DNA of 64,000 bases from Sapria himalayana (lineage: Eukaryota; Streptophyta; Magnoliopsida; Malpighiales; Rafflesiaceae). Within the stretch, counting starts at the first letter, position 1. Each line of letters opens with the position of its first letter. Positions 36,155-48,250 of this stretch are shown one piece after another. The stretch covers positions 1,261,683-1,325,682 of the forward strand of contig JAREIK010003007.1 in NCBI GenBank assembly GCA_029783825.1, given 5' to 3'. Under the pieces are notes generated by a model. The model did no database searches. It saw only the letters and a list, made by a program, of their open reading frames with translations, and had not been told where the DNA came from. The position numbers were made by a program, and so were the translations under genes.

Positions 36155-36850
36155 TACTCTAGGTTGGAGAATTGGGTCGAGATCTCAATTTTAATGAGGT
36201 TTTTAGGAAGATGCATGTGAAGAAAGTAGATGGTCAGTTTGTTGATAAGTCTCAGATGATTACTAATATTTTTGTTATATTAATAAAATGTTATAATACT
36301 ACGATAAATTTTGAAAGTTGTTCGGAATGCAAAATATTAAATTTATTTTATGTATATCTAGAATAGTATTTATCTCTGTTTTATCAGAGGAACTCATGGA
36401 TGAACGTGTGATAGTTGCTTCTCAACAAGTTGAGGCTTCTATACATCTTCAACCAATTGAGTATGATCATATCTATTTGGAGACAATAGAAGGTCATAAG
36501 AAGCAGTGAGTTTATGGCATAGGCTTGAAGGAGTGGCATTTTGTTGTGGTAGTCGTGCTTCTAATTCATCAGTCACATCAATGGTTGATGAGGCGGTAGA
36601 ATAACTTGTAATGGAAACAAATGAACAATTTGAAGTTATAGAGACTGAAATGAAAGAGATGGATGAGCTGATAGCTCATTTGAAGGAAGAAATCTACGAA
36701 ATGAAAGAAGAGAAGGATGAGCAGATTTATCATTTGAAGAAAGAAATGCAAGAAATTAAAAAAAATGAATGATGAGATGAAAGAAATAAATAATGAGATG
36801 AAAGAAATAAATAATGAGATGAAATAAATTAAGAATTTAATACAACTGTA
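36155..36850 (+). pseudogene. TnpA-like second CACTA gene, right arm, C-terminal half
   Basis: After an acceptor (CTCTAG at about 36,162) an exon reads GELGRDLNFNEVFRKMHVKK, VDGQFVDKS, the ELF.KTH.KK.DG.FVD motif that closes the Transposase_24 region. After an intron, the exon at about 36,386 reads EELMDERVIVASQQVEAS, IHLQPIEYDHIYLETIEG, then in shifted frame VAFCCGSRASNSSVTSM. It finishes in a Glu/Lys/Met coiled coil (METNEQFEVIETEMKEMDE, HLKEEIYEMKEEKDEQI) with tandem KEINNEM repeats. It lacks the N-terminal half and has several stops. Matches 22,400-21,615 inverted and 53,110-52,448 inverted. Confidence 0.85.
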
Positions 36851-37914
36851 GATGTCCTATATGGATTCATTATTAGTTGGTGCACAAATGCACCAACTAA
36901 TAATGAGGATGTTTTTGTATCAGAATTATTTCTGAACTATTTTTAATTTTTGTCTATGTGTAGCTAAATAGAATGATATTTTTTTGGAGGTATCATTTTT
37001 CTTTATTTTTGTTTTGTTCTTTGCTTTGCCGATTAACCTAATCATGAATCCTTGCAAGACATCTGATGTGAAACACACACAAAAATTAAGATTCAAAGCC
37101 TTTAGACATTATCACGGTCCTTCCTATGGATGGGTCCCATTTTACCGATCTTAGCTGGATCAAAAGGAGGCTGAGCTTCTATTATCTTCATTATTTTTGA
37201 AATATTTTATTTTTGCACACACACACTCTCTCTTTCTAAACATCATTGCTATCAATCTTTTAGAGATCTATTGAAGTAATATGACTATAAACTCAAATTC
37301 ATGTTTGTTCATGTCTATAATTACTTTTTTAATATATCTGTGAATATGCTTGTATGTACTTAAATATTTTAAGTAGAGTATTAGCCTAATATATATATAT
37401 ATAAGGATTTTCTTGTCCTCCTAATACTGGGAATAGCACGTTAGCTTCTAAAGTTGTGAGATGAACAAAAAAATTCTGGTCCTAGGCAGATGTCGGTTTC
37501 TTTTTATTGATTGCATATTGAATTGTTCTGCAGTTATGTTGACACTTACAACAAATTGATGGTCCTTGCTTCGAACCAAGAGAGGAACCATATGGAAATA
37601 GAATCTACATTGTTGATGGACTAATACAATGAAGCTAAGTAATCAAAATGGGTGATGCAAGCATAAGGAGAGGAGAAGAAATGTTCTAAGAAAGCTGCAC
37701 GTGAGCATGGAGCTGTGGGGGGTGGCGGAGCATAGCCTGGCTCATGGCTTGTCTTCCAGGTTTTCCTCTAAGAGTTTCAGACATATTTTCATAAATTTAA
37801 ATACTTTTTGTATTTCTTATTAATGTTGATAGTAAAGTTTTGTGCCATCTTTGTGAAGTATAAATGGGATAATACTAATTTCTGGTAGTTTTGTGCCATC
37901 TGAGGTTATGTGAT
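36851..37914. other. Right-arm 3' region with a different cargo piece (about 37,510-37,735)
   Basis: 36,950-37,510 mirrors 21,560-20,990 of the left arm. Between about 37,510 and 37,735 lies sequence absent from the left arm: after an acceptor (GAATTGTTCTGCAG) the plus strand reads YVDTYNKLMVLASNQERN, HMEIESTLLMD and, after stops, KKCSKKAAREHGAVGGGG. It looks like a captured exon but is unidentified. 37,740-37,914 mirrors 18,715-18,535. Confidence 0.5.
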
Positions 37915-38860
37915 TACATATATGTACATATAATACTACAGTATATATGTACATATATATTGTAGTATTATATGTACATATATAATATAGTATTATATGC
38001 TAATATATACTTTAGTATATAAGTTCATATATAATGTAGTATCTATGTACATATAAACTGTAGTAATATATACTCAGTATATAATGTACATATATACTTA
38101 GTATTTAATGTACATATATACTATTGTATATATACTACAGCATATACTATAGTATCAAAATAGTATGAAAACATAACTTTTGATAAATGTACATATATAC
38201 TGAGTATATATACTATAGAATATATTGTAGCATATATACTAAAAAATATACTATAATATATAAACTAAATTATATATTGTAGTATGTAATACGTATAAAC
38301 TATAGTATATATGTACATTTATCAAAAGTTCTATTTTGATAATATAGTATTTATGTACATACTACAGTATATATATTGTAGTAGATACTATACTATACTA
38401 TAGGATATACATACATATATATGTACGTATAATACTATAGTACATACATACATATATATGTACATATAATACTTTAGTATTCTATGTAACTAGTAAAATG
38501 CTAGTATATATGTACATATACACTGTAGTATTTAATAATTATCGAAATAGAACTTTTATTATTTATTTATTTTGATTTTATTTACTAGTTTAATTTTCGT
38601 ACAAATATGGTATAACAATGTTCCCCATAAGAAGCTTGTAGACGTGAAGAAATTTTTCACTAGACATGACGTGCCGCGACTAGGACAGCTTTGTCGCGGC
38701 AGAAAGATTGTGATCGGAGGAGCTGGGAAAGATTAAGCAAAATCAATTTAATGGATAGATTATACTTTATAGACTATTTTTAGATACATTGATGAAAAAG
38801 ATATAATAAAATTTTGTTATGTTTTTGTTTTAACTATGTAAAATATTGTATCAGAATGAT
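37915..38860. repeat. Right-arm cassette: AT palindrome tract plus inverted stem
   Basis: The tract 37,915-38,535 repeats TATATGTACATATATACT variants. The stem 38,560-38,860 is the reverse complement of 17,750-18,060 (TTCACTAGACATGACGTGCC, GACTAGGACAGCTTTGTCG). This arm has a single cassette; the left arm has two stems and three tracts. Confidence 0.8.
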
Positions 38861-39120
38861 ATATTAACTGATTTTATTTTTTGCTAATTATAAATTAGCA
38901 TATAAAGTTTCTGTTTTTACATTTTATTCAATTTAGCTAGGAAATTTTTCATAGCTAATATATTTTAGCTAGGGAATTTGTCGTGAGTTAATTTTTAGTG
39001 ATGAGAACTTTAGCTTGGGAAAGGTTCTATCATTAATCGGTCGTTATTCCACTTTAGTGATGGAAAAATCTCATTTAGCTAGGGAATTTTCCCTAGTTAT
39101 TTGGGATTTTTATTTTAGTG
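38861..39120. repeat. Right terminus and subterminal repeats of composite
   Basis: TTAGCTAGGGAATTTTCCCT-type units ending TTTTTATTTTAGTG at 39,120, followed at once by TCTATTTTTC array sequence. Confidence 0.8.
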
Positions 39121-39240
39121 TCTATTTTTCATTCTTTCTATCTTTCAATGTCTTTCTATTTATTTGTCTATCTATATATTTATATGTATGCATATCTGTC
39201 TATTTTTCTATCTATCTATCTAATTGTCGCTATATATATA
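39121..39240 (-). repeat. TATC-strand tetranucleotide array
   Basis: TCTATCTATC-type units, the opposite strand to the array left of the composite (15,035-17,298). Confidence 0.9.
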
Positions 39241-39581
39241 TATGTTTCATTATAATTATTCAATTTTTTAGATTTTTGTTAAACAGAAGGTCGAGCCTAG
39301 ATGAAAGATTTTAGATTTTCAGATTAGAGAGAGAGACTAGAGAGAGAGAGAAAGTAAACATAAAAACTTAAAATACCCATAAAACAATGAGGTAGATCAT
39401 ATGCACGGTGCACCATAGTCTAGTTGAAACTTCCAAACCTGAGTTGAGAGTCCAAAGAAGCCGAGCCAGATGATGAAATCCCGAGTCCCTAGATAGAGAA
39501 GAGCAAGAGCTTTGAAAGAATTTTGAGAGAGTAAGAATTAAAGTTTATGAAAAACATAAATGTTTTTGAGAGGTGGAAAGG

Positions 39582-39591
39582 TTTTATAGAT
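39582..39591 (-). promoter_or_regulatory. TATA box of hAT remnant
   Basis: The minus strand reads ATCTATAAAACC just upstream of the CT-rich leader at about 39,575-39,490. Confidence 0.5.
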
Positions 39592-39747
39592 TAAAAAATT
39601 TTTTTTTAAAAAAGTAATTTTTATGTTTTTTTTAATTTTTTATTGAATTTTAGGGGGTAGAATCATGAGGGCCGTCGGATTCTGCCCCCTAGCCGTTGGA
39701 GGCAAAATACATTGGATGATATTTAAATTTTAATTTTTTTTAACCAT

Positions 39748-39763
39748 GGGGGGGGGGGGGGGG
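39748..39763 (+). repeat. G16 homopolymer
   Basis: Sixteen consecutive G after ACCAT, inside the hAT remnant; by far the longest G run in the window and prone to length error in sequencing. Confidence 0.9.
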
Positions 39764-40094
39764 AATTTGGGTTGGGCGGGACCGCGGGTCTGGTCGGAGT
39801 GGAATCAGACCAATGCCCAAGTGTTTTCTCTATCTTAATGGCTCTATGCTAGCGATGGGGTGAAGAGTAGGACATATCCCAAGCCGGAGGGTCGTGCCAT
39901 GGGCCACCGAACCATGCCAGGTCAGGGACGGCACGAGTCCCAGTTTTCCTCGGCATGGCACGATTGGTGCCATGGTCAGGCACGACAAGGGCCTGGGCAC
40001 AAAAGATTCTAGTCCTGGGCCGGCCCATGCATGGTCTAATGATGCCGTGCCTCGTGCCAGCCTGGACGGCCCGGCCTGGTTGACACCTATATAT

Positions 40095-42482
40095 ATATAT
40101 TATATATATATATATATATCTGTGTATTTAAGCATTTATATATCTATCTATTTATCTATCTATCTATATCTATCTATTTGACTATTTGTCTATCAACCTA
40201 TCTATCTATATGATTATTTATCTAGTTGTCTATATATCTATATATTTTTCTATTTATATATCTATCAACATGTCTTTCTATCTATCTATATATATATATA
40301 TCTATATGTCTATTTATCTAAATATCTATCATATATTTATCTATTTATTTGTCTATCTATCTTTCTATTTATCTATCTGTCTGTCTATCAATATATCTTT
40401 CTATCTATGTATTTATCTCTCTATCTATCCATCTATCTATCTATCTATCAATATATGTATCAATTTATATATCTATTTGTCTATTTGTATATTTGTCTAT
40501 CCGTCAATATATCTATCTATCTAGTTATCTATATATCTAGTTATCTATCTATCTACATATCTATTTATCTCTCTTTCTAACTAATTATTTAGTTTTCTAT
40601 CTGTATATCTATCTATATATCTATCTATCTCTTTATCTATCTATCTATTTATCTATCTGTGTGTCTATCTGTCTATCTACCTATCTATCTGTTTGTATTT
40701 CTATTTGTCTTTTGATTTATCTTTATATCTTTCTATCTGTGTAAATGCTTATAGGTGTTTTTATTTAAATGTCTATAAGTCTATCTATTTGTCTATCTGT
40801 GTATATATCTATCTATATATCTATCTATCGATATATATATATATGTCTATCTATCTAACTCTCTATCAAGTTATCTATTTATCTGTCTATCTGTATATCT
40901 ATGTATTTATCTATTTTTATATCTGTCTATCTCTCTATTTTTCTATATGTCTTTCTATCTATCTATCTATATATCTATCTATCGCTTCATATGTATATCT
41001 GTCTATATGTCTATTTTCTATCTATCTATCCATATGTCTGGCTATTTGTGTATTAGTCTATCTATTTATCTATTTATCTATTTGTCTATCTATTTATCTA
41101 TTATCTATCTATTCATCTATCTATTTTTCTATTTATCTATCTATCTATCTATTTTTCTATATATATATATATATATCTCTCTATCAATTAATAAATCTAT
41201 CTATCTAATTATATTATTTATCATTATTTCTATCTAATTATCTATCTATCTGTCAATTTGTGTATCTATCTATCAATCTATCTATTTTTTGTATTTTGAT
41301 CTATCTATCTATGTATCTATCTATCTATATACCTATCTATTTGTCTATCTATCTATCTATCTATCTATATATCTATCTATATATCTATATATCTATCCAT
41401 CTATTTATCTATGTGTATATATATATATATATATTAATCTATTTATTTATATATTTATTTATCTAGCTAGCTATCAATCTATCTCTCTTTCTACATATTT
41501 ATCTATCTAACTATCTAACAAAATATCTCTCTATCTATTTACCTTTTTATCAATCAATCAATCTATCTATCTTTCTTTCTTTCTTTTTATCTATTTATAT
41601 ATCTATCAAATTATCTACCTATCTATCTATCTAATTATATATCGATCTACTTGTGTATCTATCTATCTATATAAATATCTATCTATTTATATATCTTTCT
41701 ATTTGTTGATCTATCTATCTATCTTTTTGTACATCTATCTATCTATCTATTCATCTATATATCCATATATCCATCTATCCATCTATTGATATATTCATCT
41801 ATCCATCTAACCATCTATCCATATATCCTTTTAACTAACTATCTATCTATCAATCCAAATCCATCTATCTATCTATTAAACTATCCATATATGCATCTAT
41901 CCATCTATCCACTTATCCATCTATTGATCTATCGATCTATCCATCTATACATTTTTACATCTATCCATCTATCCTTCTATCCTTCTTTCAAACTATCCAT
42001 CCATCTATCCATCTAAGCACCTTTCTATTTATCCATCGATCCATCTATCTATCTTTCTATTTATCTATCGAACCATCTATAAATCTATGCATCTATCCAT
42101 TTATCCATTTTCTATATATCCTTCTATCTATCTATCCATCAATTCATCTTTCTATCTATCCTTCTATCCACCTATCTATCTTTCTATCTATCCATCTAAC
42201 CATCTAACCATTTATCCATCTATGCATGTTTTCTTCTATACTTCCTATTCATCTATATATCTATCTATGTACCTATTTATCTATTTATTTTTCTATCAAT
42301 TTGTCTATCATTCTCTGTCATTCTATCAAAGTGACTATCTATGAATCTGGTTATCTATCTATCTATATATCTTTCATTCTATATGTTTATTTGTCTACCT
42401 GCAAATTATCTATATATCCGTCTATTTATATTTCTGTCTATCTATCTATATTTGTATCTATCTATCTATATGTTTATTTATC
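40095..42482 (-). repeat. TATC-strand tetranucleotide array
   Basis: TCTATCTA units with CAATATATC and ATTTGTCTATC variants and several (TA)n blocks (40,090-40,120, 41,160-41,177, 41,418-41,433). Open frames on the plus strand here encode only YLSI repeats. Confidence 0.95.
41750..42240 (-). repeat. Sub-array dominated by CCATCTAT units
   Basis: Within the TATC array, this 490-bp block is made mainly of an 8-bp variant CCATCTAT / TCCATCTA, uncommon elsewhere, giving it a local higher C content and His/Pro in place of some residues in the artefactual frames. Confidence 0.8.
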
Positions 42483-42985
42483 CACTACTAAATTTCATCG
42501 AATTACAGAGCAATTATTTGGTCAGTAATTAGGAATTTTTGGTCGGTAACCTAAATACCAACCATTTACCATCAAAAAAATTAATCGACCGGTAAATTAT
42601 CGATCATTTACCCACCCTCTACCGACAAACAATTATTGACTATTTTTCGACAATTTTCTGACTAAAATAATTAGGTCAGTATATGGTCCCCAAATGGTCA
42701 GTAATTAACAACCATTTACAGACCATTCAATGACAAATAATTACCAACTAAATTCCAAACATTTTCTGACCTAAAGCACTTGGTCGGTAAATGGTCTCAA
42801 AATGGTCGAAAATTACTGAAATAATTGTGACCAAACCCCGACTAAAATCTTTTAAAATCATTAATCGATAATTAATCTCCAAATGTATTACCGACCATTT
42901 GGTGACATTTTATCGACTATTGATATTACAAAATTTTGGTCAGTTTGGTCGCAATTCGGTCGGTAATTACCGACCGAAATTTTAT
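42483..42985. repeat. Left subterminal GGTCGGTAATT repeats
   Basis: Many variants of GGTCGGTAATTA and its complement TAATTACCGACC, spaced 20-50 bp, from the terminus to the end of the TnpA-like gene's 3' flank. Confidence 0.85.
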
Positions 42986-43241
42986 TTTTTGCAATTTTGC
43001 TGTAGTTTCTACAGAAACTAGAACTTAAAACACAAAAAAAAATAAAATCCAAAGAACATCGAATTTGATGCAATTGCTGTAGAAACATATACAGATAACA
43101 CAACAACAAAAATCCAATTAACTCCAGCGAACTATTATATATACTGCATATATATATTAAATACATCGAGAGAAAAATAAATAAATGAAATCCAAAATCA
43201 AAGTTTAAGGTATTGAAAAAAAATGTGTGTAATACACTCAA

Positions 43242-44580
43242 TCATCCACACATAGTTTCAAAATCGTTATGTTGTGACATTTCTGGTCCACATGGTGAGA
43301 TGTCGGGTACTGGGGTAAAGATATTTGCTGGTGCTAGTCCTGATGCAGTTGCTGCAGGTCTTGCTATAGATAATGGAGTAATTACTGTAGCTGGAGCATT
43401 ATGTCGAACAATCCGAGGTAGATCATTAGGGTTGAACTAGAGTCCCCCTTTAAACTTCTTTGTAAGGTAGTCAAAATTCATACGCAACTCATCTTTATCA
43501 TCCTCATAGTCAATCATGCATCACTCGATATCGACCAACTAATACTGTATCATATTTCACATCACTTCCTGAAATTCCTCCATCGTTGAGAATAAAATTG
43601 AAACTGATCCTAAAAATTCAGCTTCATAATTTGGTCATCTATGTGAGTAGAATGATGATGTCGACAAACTGACACCATTGATGGGCATCTTCTCCTTGCC
43701 ATCAATAGCCGCATACCAAATCTGATTCGTAATAACTGGTGGAGCTGATGAATGAGAACTACCTGTTGCACCATCACATGAACCTAAAGTAGACAAGGAA
43801 TACACTTGAGTCACAGCGGCTAAATTTCCTCATATCTAGCCTATTAAAAATGTATGAAAAGTATTTTAATTATATTCAAACAAAAAAAAAGTTAAATTTT
43901 TTAATGAAACATACATTTGCTGCATGAGATCTCTAATCAATGAAAGTTTGATCATCATGAGCCTTTTTGTGCATGTATTTGAATAAGCAATGAACACTGG
44001 GCTTCTTACCCTCTTTGCATGTCTATAATTACACACAATACATACGTTAATTCTATTGAAAAAAATTTTCTTTATGAGAAATGAAACTTAGGCATAATTG
44101 AACATATTTCACAAAGTAATAAACATAAAAAGTATAAATAGAAATAATACCAATGCTCATTCGTGCTCACGCATAGAGCAAGATTCACAAGTGAGTGTAG
44201 ACATGCCAGTACCCTCCCGAGGCCACTCTGAGCTATGATTGCCCATCTGTTTATCACACCTCTTCTTATAATCCGGATCTTCCCTTCTACTCCGCAACTC
44301 CTTGAAAACAAGATCAAAGACAGTCGAATCTTTATTTTTCTTCTTCAACCATTTATCTTTGATCTCATAGACGGTGTCTTTATACCAATTGACAGCATGT
44401 TTGTATAACACACTTTTGACCACCTCCTTTCGTTGTGTCCACCTGTAAACTTTTTGCAATTATAAATAAATAATTTTTAATCAGTCAACAAAAGAATAAA
44501 TAAAAGATGTAAAAATATTTAGGTAGTAATATTTACCTTGAATTCTCTCCAAATCATCATTTGGTCCTTATCTATGAGTG
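43242..44580 (-). pseudogene. TnpA-like second CACTA gene (Transposase_24), family 1
   Basis: Minus strand. The first exon ends DKDQMMIWREFK before GTAAAT (about 44,537). The next begins near 44,460: YRWTQRKEVVKSVLYKHAVN, WYKDTVYEIKDKWLKKKNK, DPDYKKRCDKQMGNHSSEW and STLTCESCSMREHE, a Transposase_24 core. An exon at about 44,030-43,920 gives CKEGKKPSVHCLFKYMHKKA and DDQTFID-stop-RS, the ELF..TH.KK.DG.FVDERS motif. The last exon (from about 43,850) includes APPVITNQIWYAAIDGKEKM and DYEDDKDELRMNFDYLTKKF, ending RIVRHNAPATVITPLSIARP...FETMCG-stop at 43,242. A few stops only, less decayed than the family 2 copies. Confidence 0.85.
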
Positions 44581-44589
44581 ACTTCCAAA

Positions 44590-46960
44590 TATATTCATTA
44601 GGTTTATATTAAATATGTATATGTATTCATATAGTAAAATACTTTTTTATATACTACTATATACGAATATATATTAAATATAAGCTGTAAATTTAATATT
44701 TAAAAATAATTAAGCATAAAACTTTTAAACTATGCATATCATAAGATATAATTATTTATAGTTATATATTATTTTACATATAATATATATAGGTATAAAT
44801 AGTTATATATAATTAAACATATAGTTATATATAGATATATTCATTCAAGCAGTTATAAGTAGTTATACATAAATATAAACAATGTTATAAAAAAATATTT
44901 TGATTTAATTATATTAATATATATGTGTATATATAGCTCCAAATATAATTATATATAATTATATATAATTATATAGACATTTATTTAGATATAAAAATAT
45001 TTATATATAGGTATATACATATAGTTTAAAATAATGTTGTGTTGTTATACATGTAATTATAAATATAGTTACATGTGGTTATACTTATAATTACAAAAAT
45101 AGGTAAACGTATATTTATACATGTATGTTTATATATTTGTTCATTTAATTTTATATATTTATATATATAGTAATGAATAGGTATAGATATAGTAAAATAC
45201 TTTTTTATATACTACTATATACAAATATATAATAAATATTAGCTGTAAATTTATTATTTAAATATAATTATGCATATAACTTTTAAAATTATAGATATAG
45301 TAAGATACAATTATTTATAGTTATATATTATTTTACATATAATATATATAGTTATAAATAGTTATATATAATTAAACATATATTTATATATAGTTATATT
45401 CATACAATTAGTTATAAGTAGTTATAGATAAATATCAACAACGTTATAAAAAATATTTTGCTTTAATTATATTAATACATATATGTATATAAAGTTACAA
45501 ATATAGTTATATATAACTATATAAACATTTATTTAGTTACACATATATTTATATATAGTTATACACAATAGTTTAACATAATGTTGTATGGTGTTATACA
45601 TGTAATTATAAATATAGTTACATGTTGTTATACATATAGTTACACATATAGTTAAACATATATTTATACATGTAGGTTTATATATTTGTTCATTTAATTT
45701 TATATATTTATACATATAGATATGTATAGGTATAGATATAGTAAAATACATTTTCATATAATAATATATACAAATATATATTAAATATAAGTTGTGCAGT
45801 ATATATTTAAATATTAATATGTATAAATCTATTATTATTATACATATAGTAAGATACAATTATTTATAGTTATATATTATTATTCATATAATATATATAA
45901 TTATAAATAGTTATATATAATTAAAGAAATAGTTATATATAGATATATTTATATAAGTAATGATAAGTAGTTATACATAAATATATACAAAGTTATAAAC
46001 AAATATTTTAATTTAATTATATGAATACATATATGTATATATAGTTACAAATATAGTTATATTTAATTATATAAAGTGTTACATATTTATACAAATATTT
46101 ATATATAGTTATACACATATAATTATAAATATGTATGTAGTTAAAGATATAATTATAATTAACATTTATATAGGTATACATTTAGTAAAATATAATAATA
46201 TATAGTTATATATTAGTATGCATATAATATTTTTTTTAGAAATATAATTATATAGAATTATACATATAGTTATACATTATTATATAGTTACAAATTAGTT
46301 ATACAAATTTATAAATATAGTTATAAAAATAATTTACTTTATTATAAATAAAGTTATAAATACTTTTATATAAAATGACATATGATTATATAATTAAACA
46401 CGTGTATCTATATAATATTTGTGAATAAACTATTTTTATAAATGTTACTTAAATATTATAATATTTATATGTAACACTTTTATAAATAATATATAGTATA
46501 TATATCATATTTTTACTAATATTATAAATATTATATATTTATATAAAAAAAACATGTAATATAAATATTTACAAAATTGTATAATCATTTAATATTACAT
46601 AATTGTTATATAAAAAAAATATATAAATGGAGAGGCTAATGTAAATTTTGTATAGATATTTATAAACATTAATACATGTGTATAAATATTTATATATAAC
46701 ATTATATGTTTATATAAACATATCATTGTGCCTTTATAATGTAATAATTTTATATTTAAAGTATAGACATTCATACATAATAGCATACGATTATATAAAT
46801 GTATAAAAGTTTATATATACAGTGATAGACATTTAAGATTAACATTAAATAAAAGTTTGATTTAACATAAATCAGTATATATATTAGAGTATTGACATAT
46901 ATACATAACATCATATGATTATATAAATATAAACTATTAACATTAAGATTATTTGAATGC
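44590..46960. repeat. AT-rich satellite in family 1 element
   Basis: Landmark ATA(C/G)ATATAGTAAGATACAA recurs at about 44,729, 45,289 and 45,838, periods of 560 and 549 bp. The right part decays into TATAAATATT sequence as at 4,380-4,860. Confidence 0.88.
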
Positions 46961-47334
46961 AAACATCATGTATTTGAAATAAAAATCACTAAAACGCTAA
47001 AAATATAAATAGTAGATGAACAAATTTTAAAAAAAATAAAAAATTATAGTTTAATTAATTGTGTCGAATCAAAATCATATTAGGTTAAATGAAATTGAAA
47101 CAAAAATTAAGAAATTAGGAGAAGAAAGAAAACCTAATACCCAAAAATACTGAAAAAATGAAATTTCAATTGTCTATATATAATTCAGAGAAACGGAAAT
47201 GTGCATAAGCAATTTGAAAGAGAAGAACAAAAAACAACTTACCTAGATTCAGAAGAACGATCAATTTTTTTTTAATTTCATGCTTACAGTCATATCTGAT
47301 TCGAAAAAACTACGGAGTTTTGATGATTTCAGGT
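46961..47334. other. Conserved 5' block of family 1 element
   Basis: Counterpart of 4,985-5,340. No gene. Confidence 0.6.
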
Positions 47335-48250
47335 TTTAATGACTTAGCAAATGATTTTTAAATCAAAAAATTAAAACAATGAATTACCGTCCAAAATTAT
47401 GGTTGGTAAACAGCTGGTCAAAAATAATCTAAAAGTATTTGGAAGTCCACTTTACCGACCAATTTTAATGGTAACATGTTTTTCGTAGTTAATTGGTTGG
47501 TAATTTGTTGGCAATATCTATTCGCTATTTCCATCCTAAATTACTAACCAATTTCCAACCAAAAACATTTGGTCGGGGTGTATGGTCCGTATTTGGTTGT
47601 GAATAGGTTAGTAATTAACAAACTATATATTCGGTTAGTAATTTTGTCGGTAATTTTGTCGGTAATTATGACATTATAAATATTTTGGATAACTACTATA
47701 CCGACCATTTTTAATGGTTATATATTTTTGGTCGTTAAATGGTTCGTAATCTTTTGGGAATATTTTTCGCTAATTCCCTCCTAATTTACAGACCATATTT
47801 TCGACCAATTATATTTGGTCAGTAATAAATGGTCGGTAGTTGATCAGAAATTTGGTTAGAAATATTTTTATCCGATGCGCCACTTTGGATCTCTAAATAG
47901 GTCATGAATTGGTCCGTAATTACTAACCTATATATATGGTCGATAATTGATTGGTAATTGGTCGGTAAGTATGAAGTTATAAATAATTTAAAAAAATACT
48001 ATACCAACCAATTATAATGAAAGGTCATTAAATAGTCGGTAATATATTTAATAACCACTCTACAAACTGATTCCTGACCAAAAATATTTAGTCGGTAATT
48101 ATGGTTGGTCCTTGGTGGAAAATTTGGTCAAAAATTTATTTTTTTTCAATACCATTTTTTGGTCGCTAACTGGTCATGTTTTGAACAGTAATTACTGACC
48201 AAATTTTTTGGCCAGTATTTTTATCAGTATTATCATAATTTTTATTAGTG
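47335..48250. repeat. Right (5') subterminal GGTCGGTAATT repeats
   Basis: Dense repeats of TTGGTCGGTAATT and variants up to the terminus TTTTTATTAGTG. The inner 215 bp match 5,341-5,572. Confidence 0.85.

Larger units (their letters stand above)
17299..39120. mobile_element. Palindromic CACTA composite with two 3' ends (family 2)
   Basis: The left end reads AACTACAATAAAAATCCC and the right end, reverse-complemented, CACTAAAATAAAAATCCC (16 of 18 identical). From each end inward the order is the same: AGCTAGGGAA subterminal repeats, stem/AT cassette, conserved 3' region, TnpA-like pseudogene, DUF4216 end of the TNP2 gene, AT satellite. In both arms genes point outward, so both termini are the element's 3' end. 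Flanking 3-mers TAC and TCT do not match. The left arm lacks the TNP2 core; the right arm lacks the first half of the TnpA-like gene. A foldback element and a captured gene piece occupy the centre. Confidence 0.75.
39241..40089 (-). mobile_element. hAT (Ac-like) 5' end remnant with promoter
   Basis: Reverse-complemented, it starts TAGGTGTCAACCAGGCC at 40,089 and is followed by GC-rich subterminal phrases (GGCCGGCCC, GCACGGCATC). Next come a TATA box and a pyrimidine-rich leader (TTCTTACTCTCTCAAAATTC). This layout (terminus, GC-rich block, TATA, CT-rich leader) is typical of plant Ac-like hAT elements. No transposase coding sequence remains and the other terminus is not clear. It is an insertion into the TATC array, which resumes on both sides. 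Confidence 0.65.
42483..48250 (-). mobile_element. CACTA element, family 1, both ends present, TNP2 deleted
   Basis: Left end CACTACTAAATTTCATCG; right end reverse-complemented CACTAATAAAAATTATGATA. It is flanked by ATC on both sides (42,480-42,482 and 48,251-48,253), a perfect 3-bp CACTA target duplication, and it sits in a TATC array. Gene direction makes the right end the 5' end. Inside are subterminal repeats at both ends, the TnpA-like pseudogene, the AT satellite and the conserved 5' block, but no TNP2 gene: satellite and TnpA-like exons meet at about 44,590. It is an internal-deletion derivative of the family seen at 1-5,572. Confidence 0.9.

Noticed and set aside
17296..39123. A 3-bp target duplication for the large composite
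   Set aside because: Flanking triplets TAC and TCT differ and the flanking arrays are on opposite strands, so a single simple insertion is not supported.
45533..46962. Ile/Tyr-rich minus-strand frames
   Set aside because: They arise from the AT satellite, where start and stop positions repeat with the satellite period.
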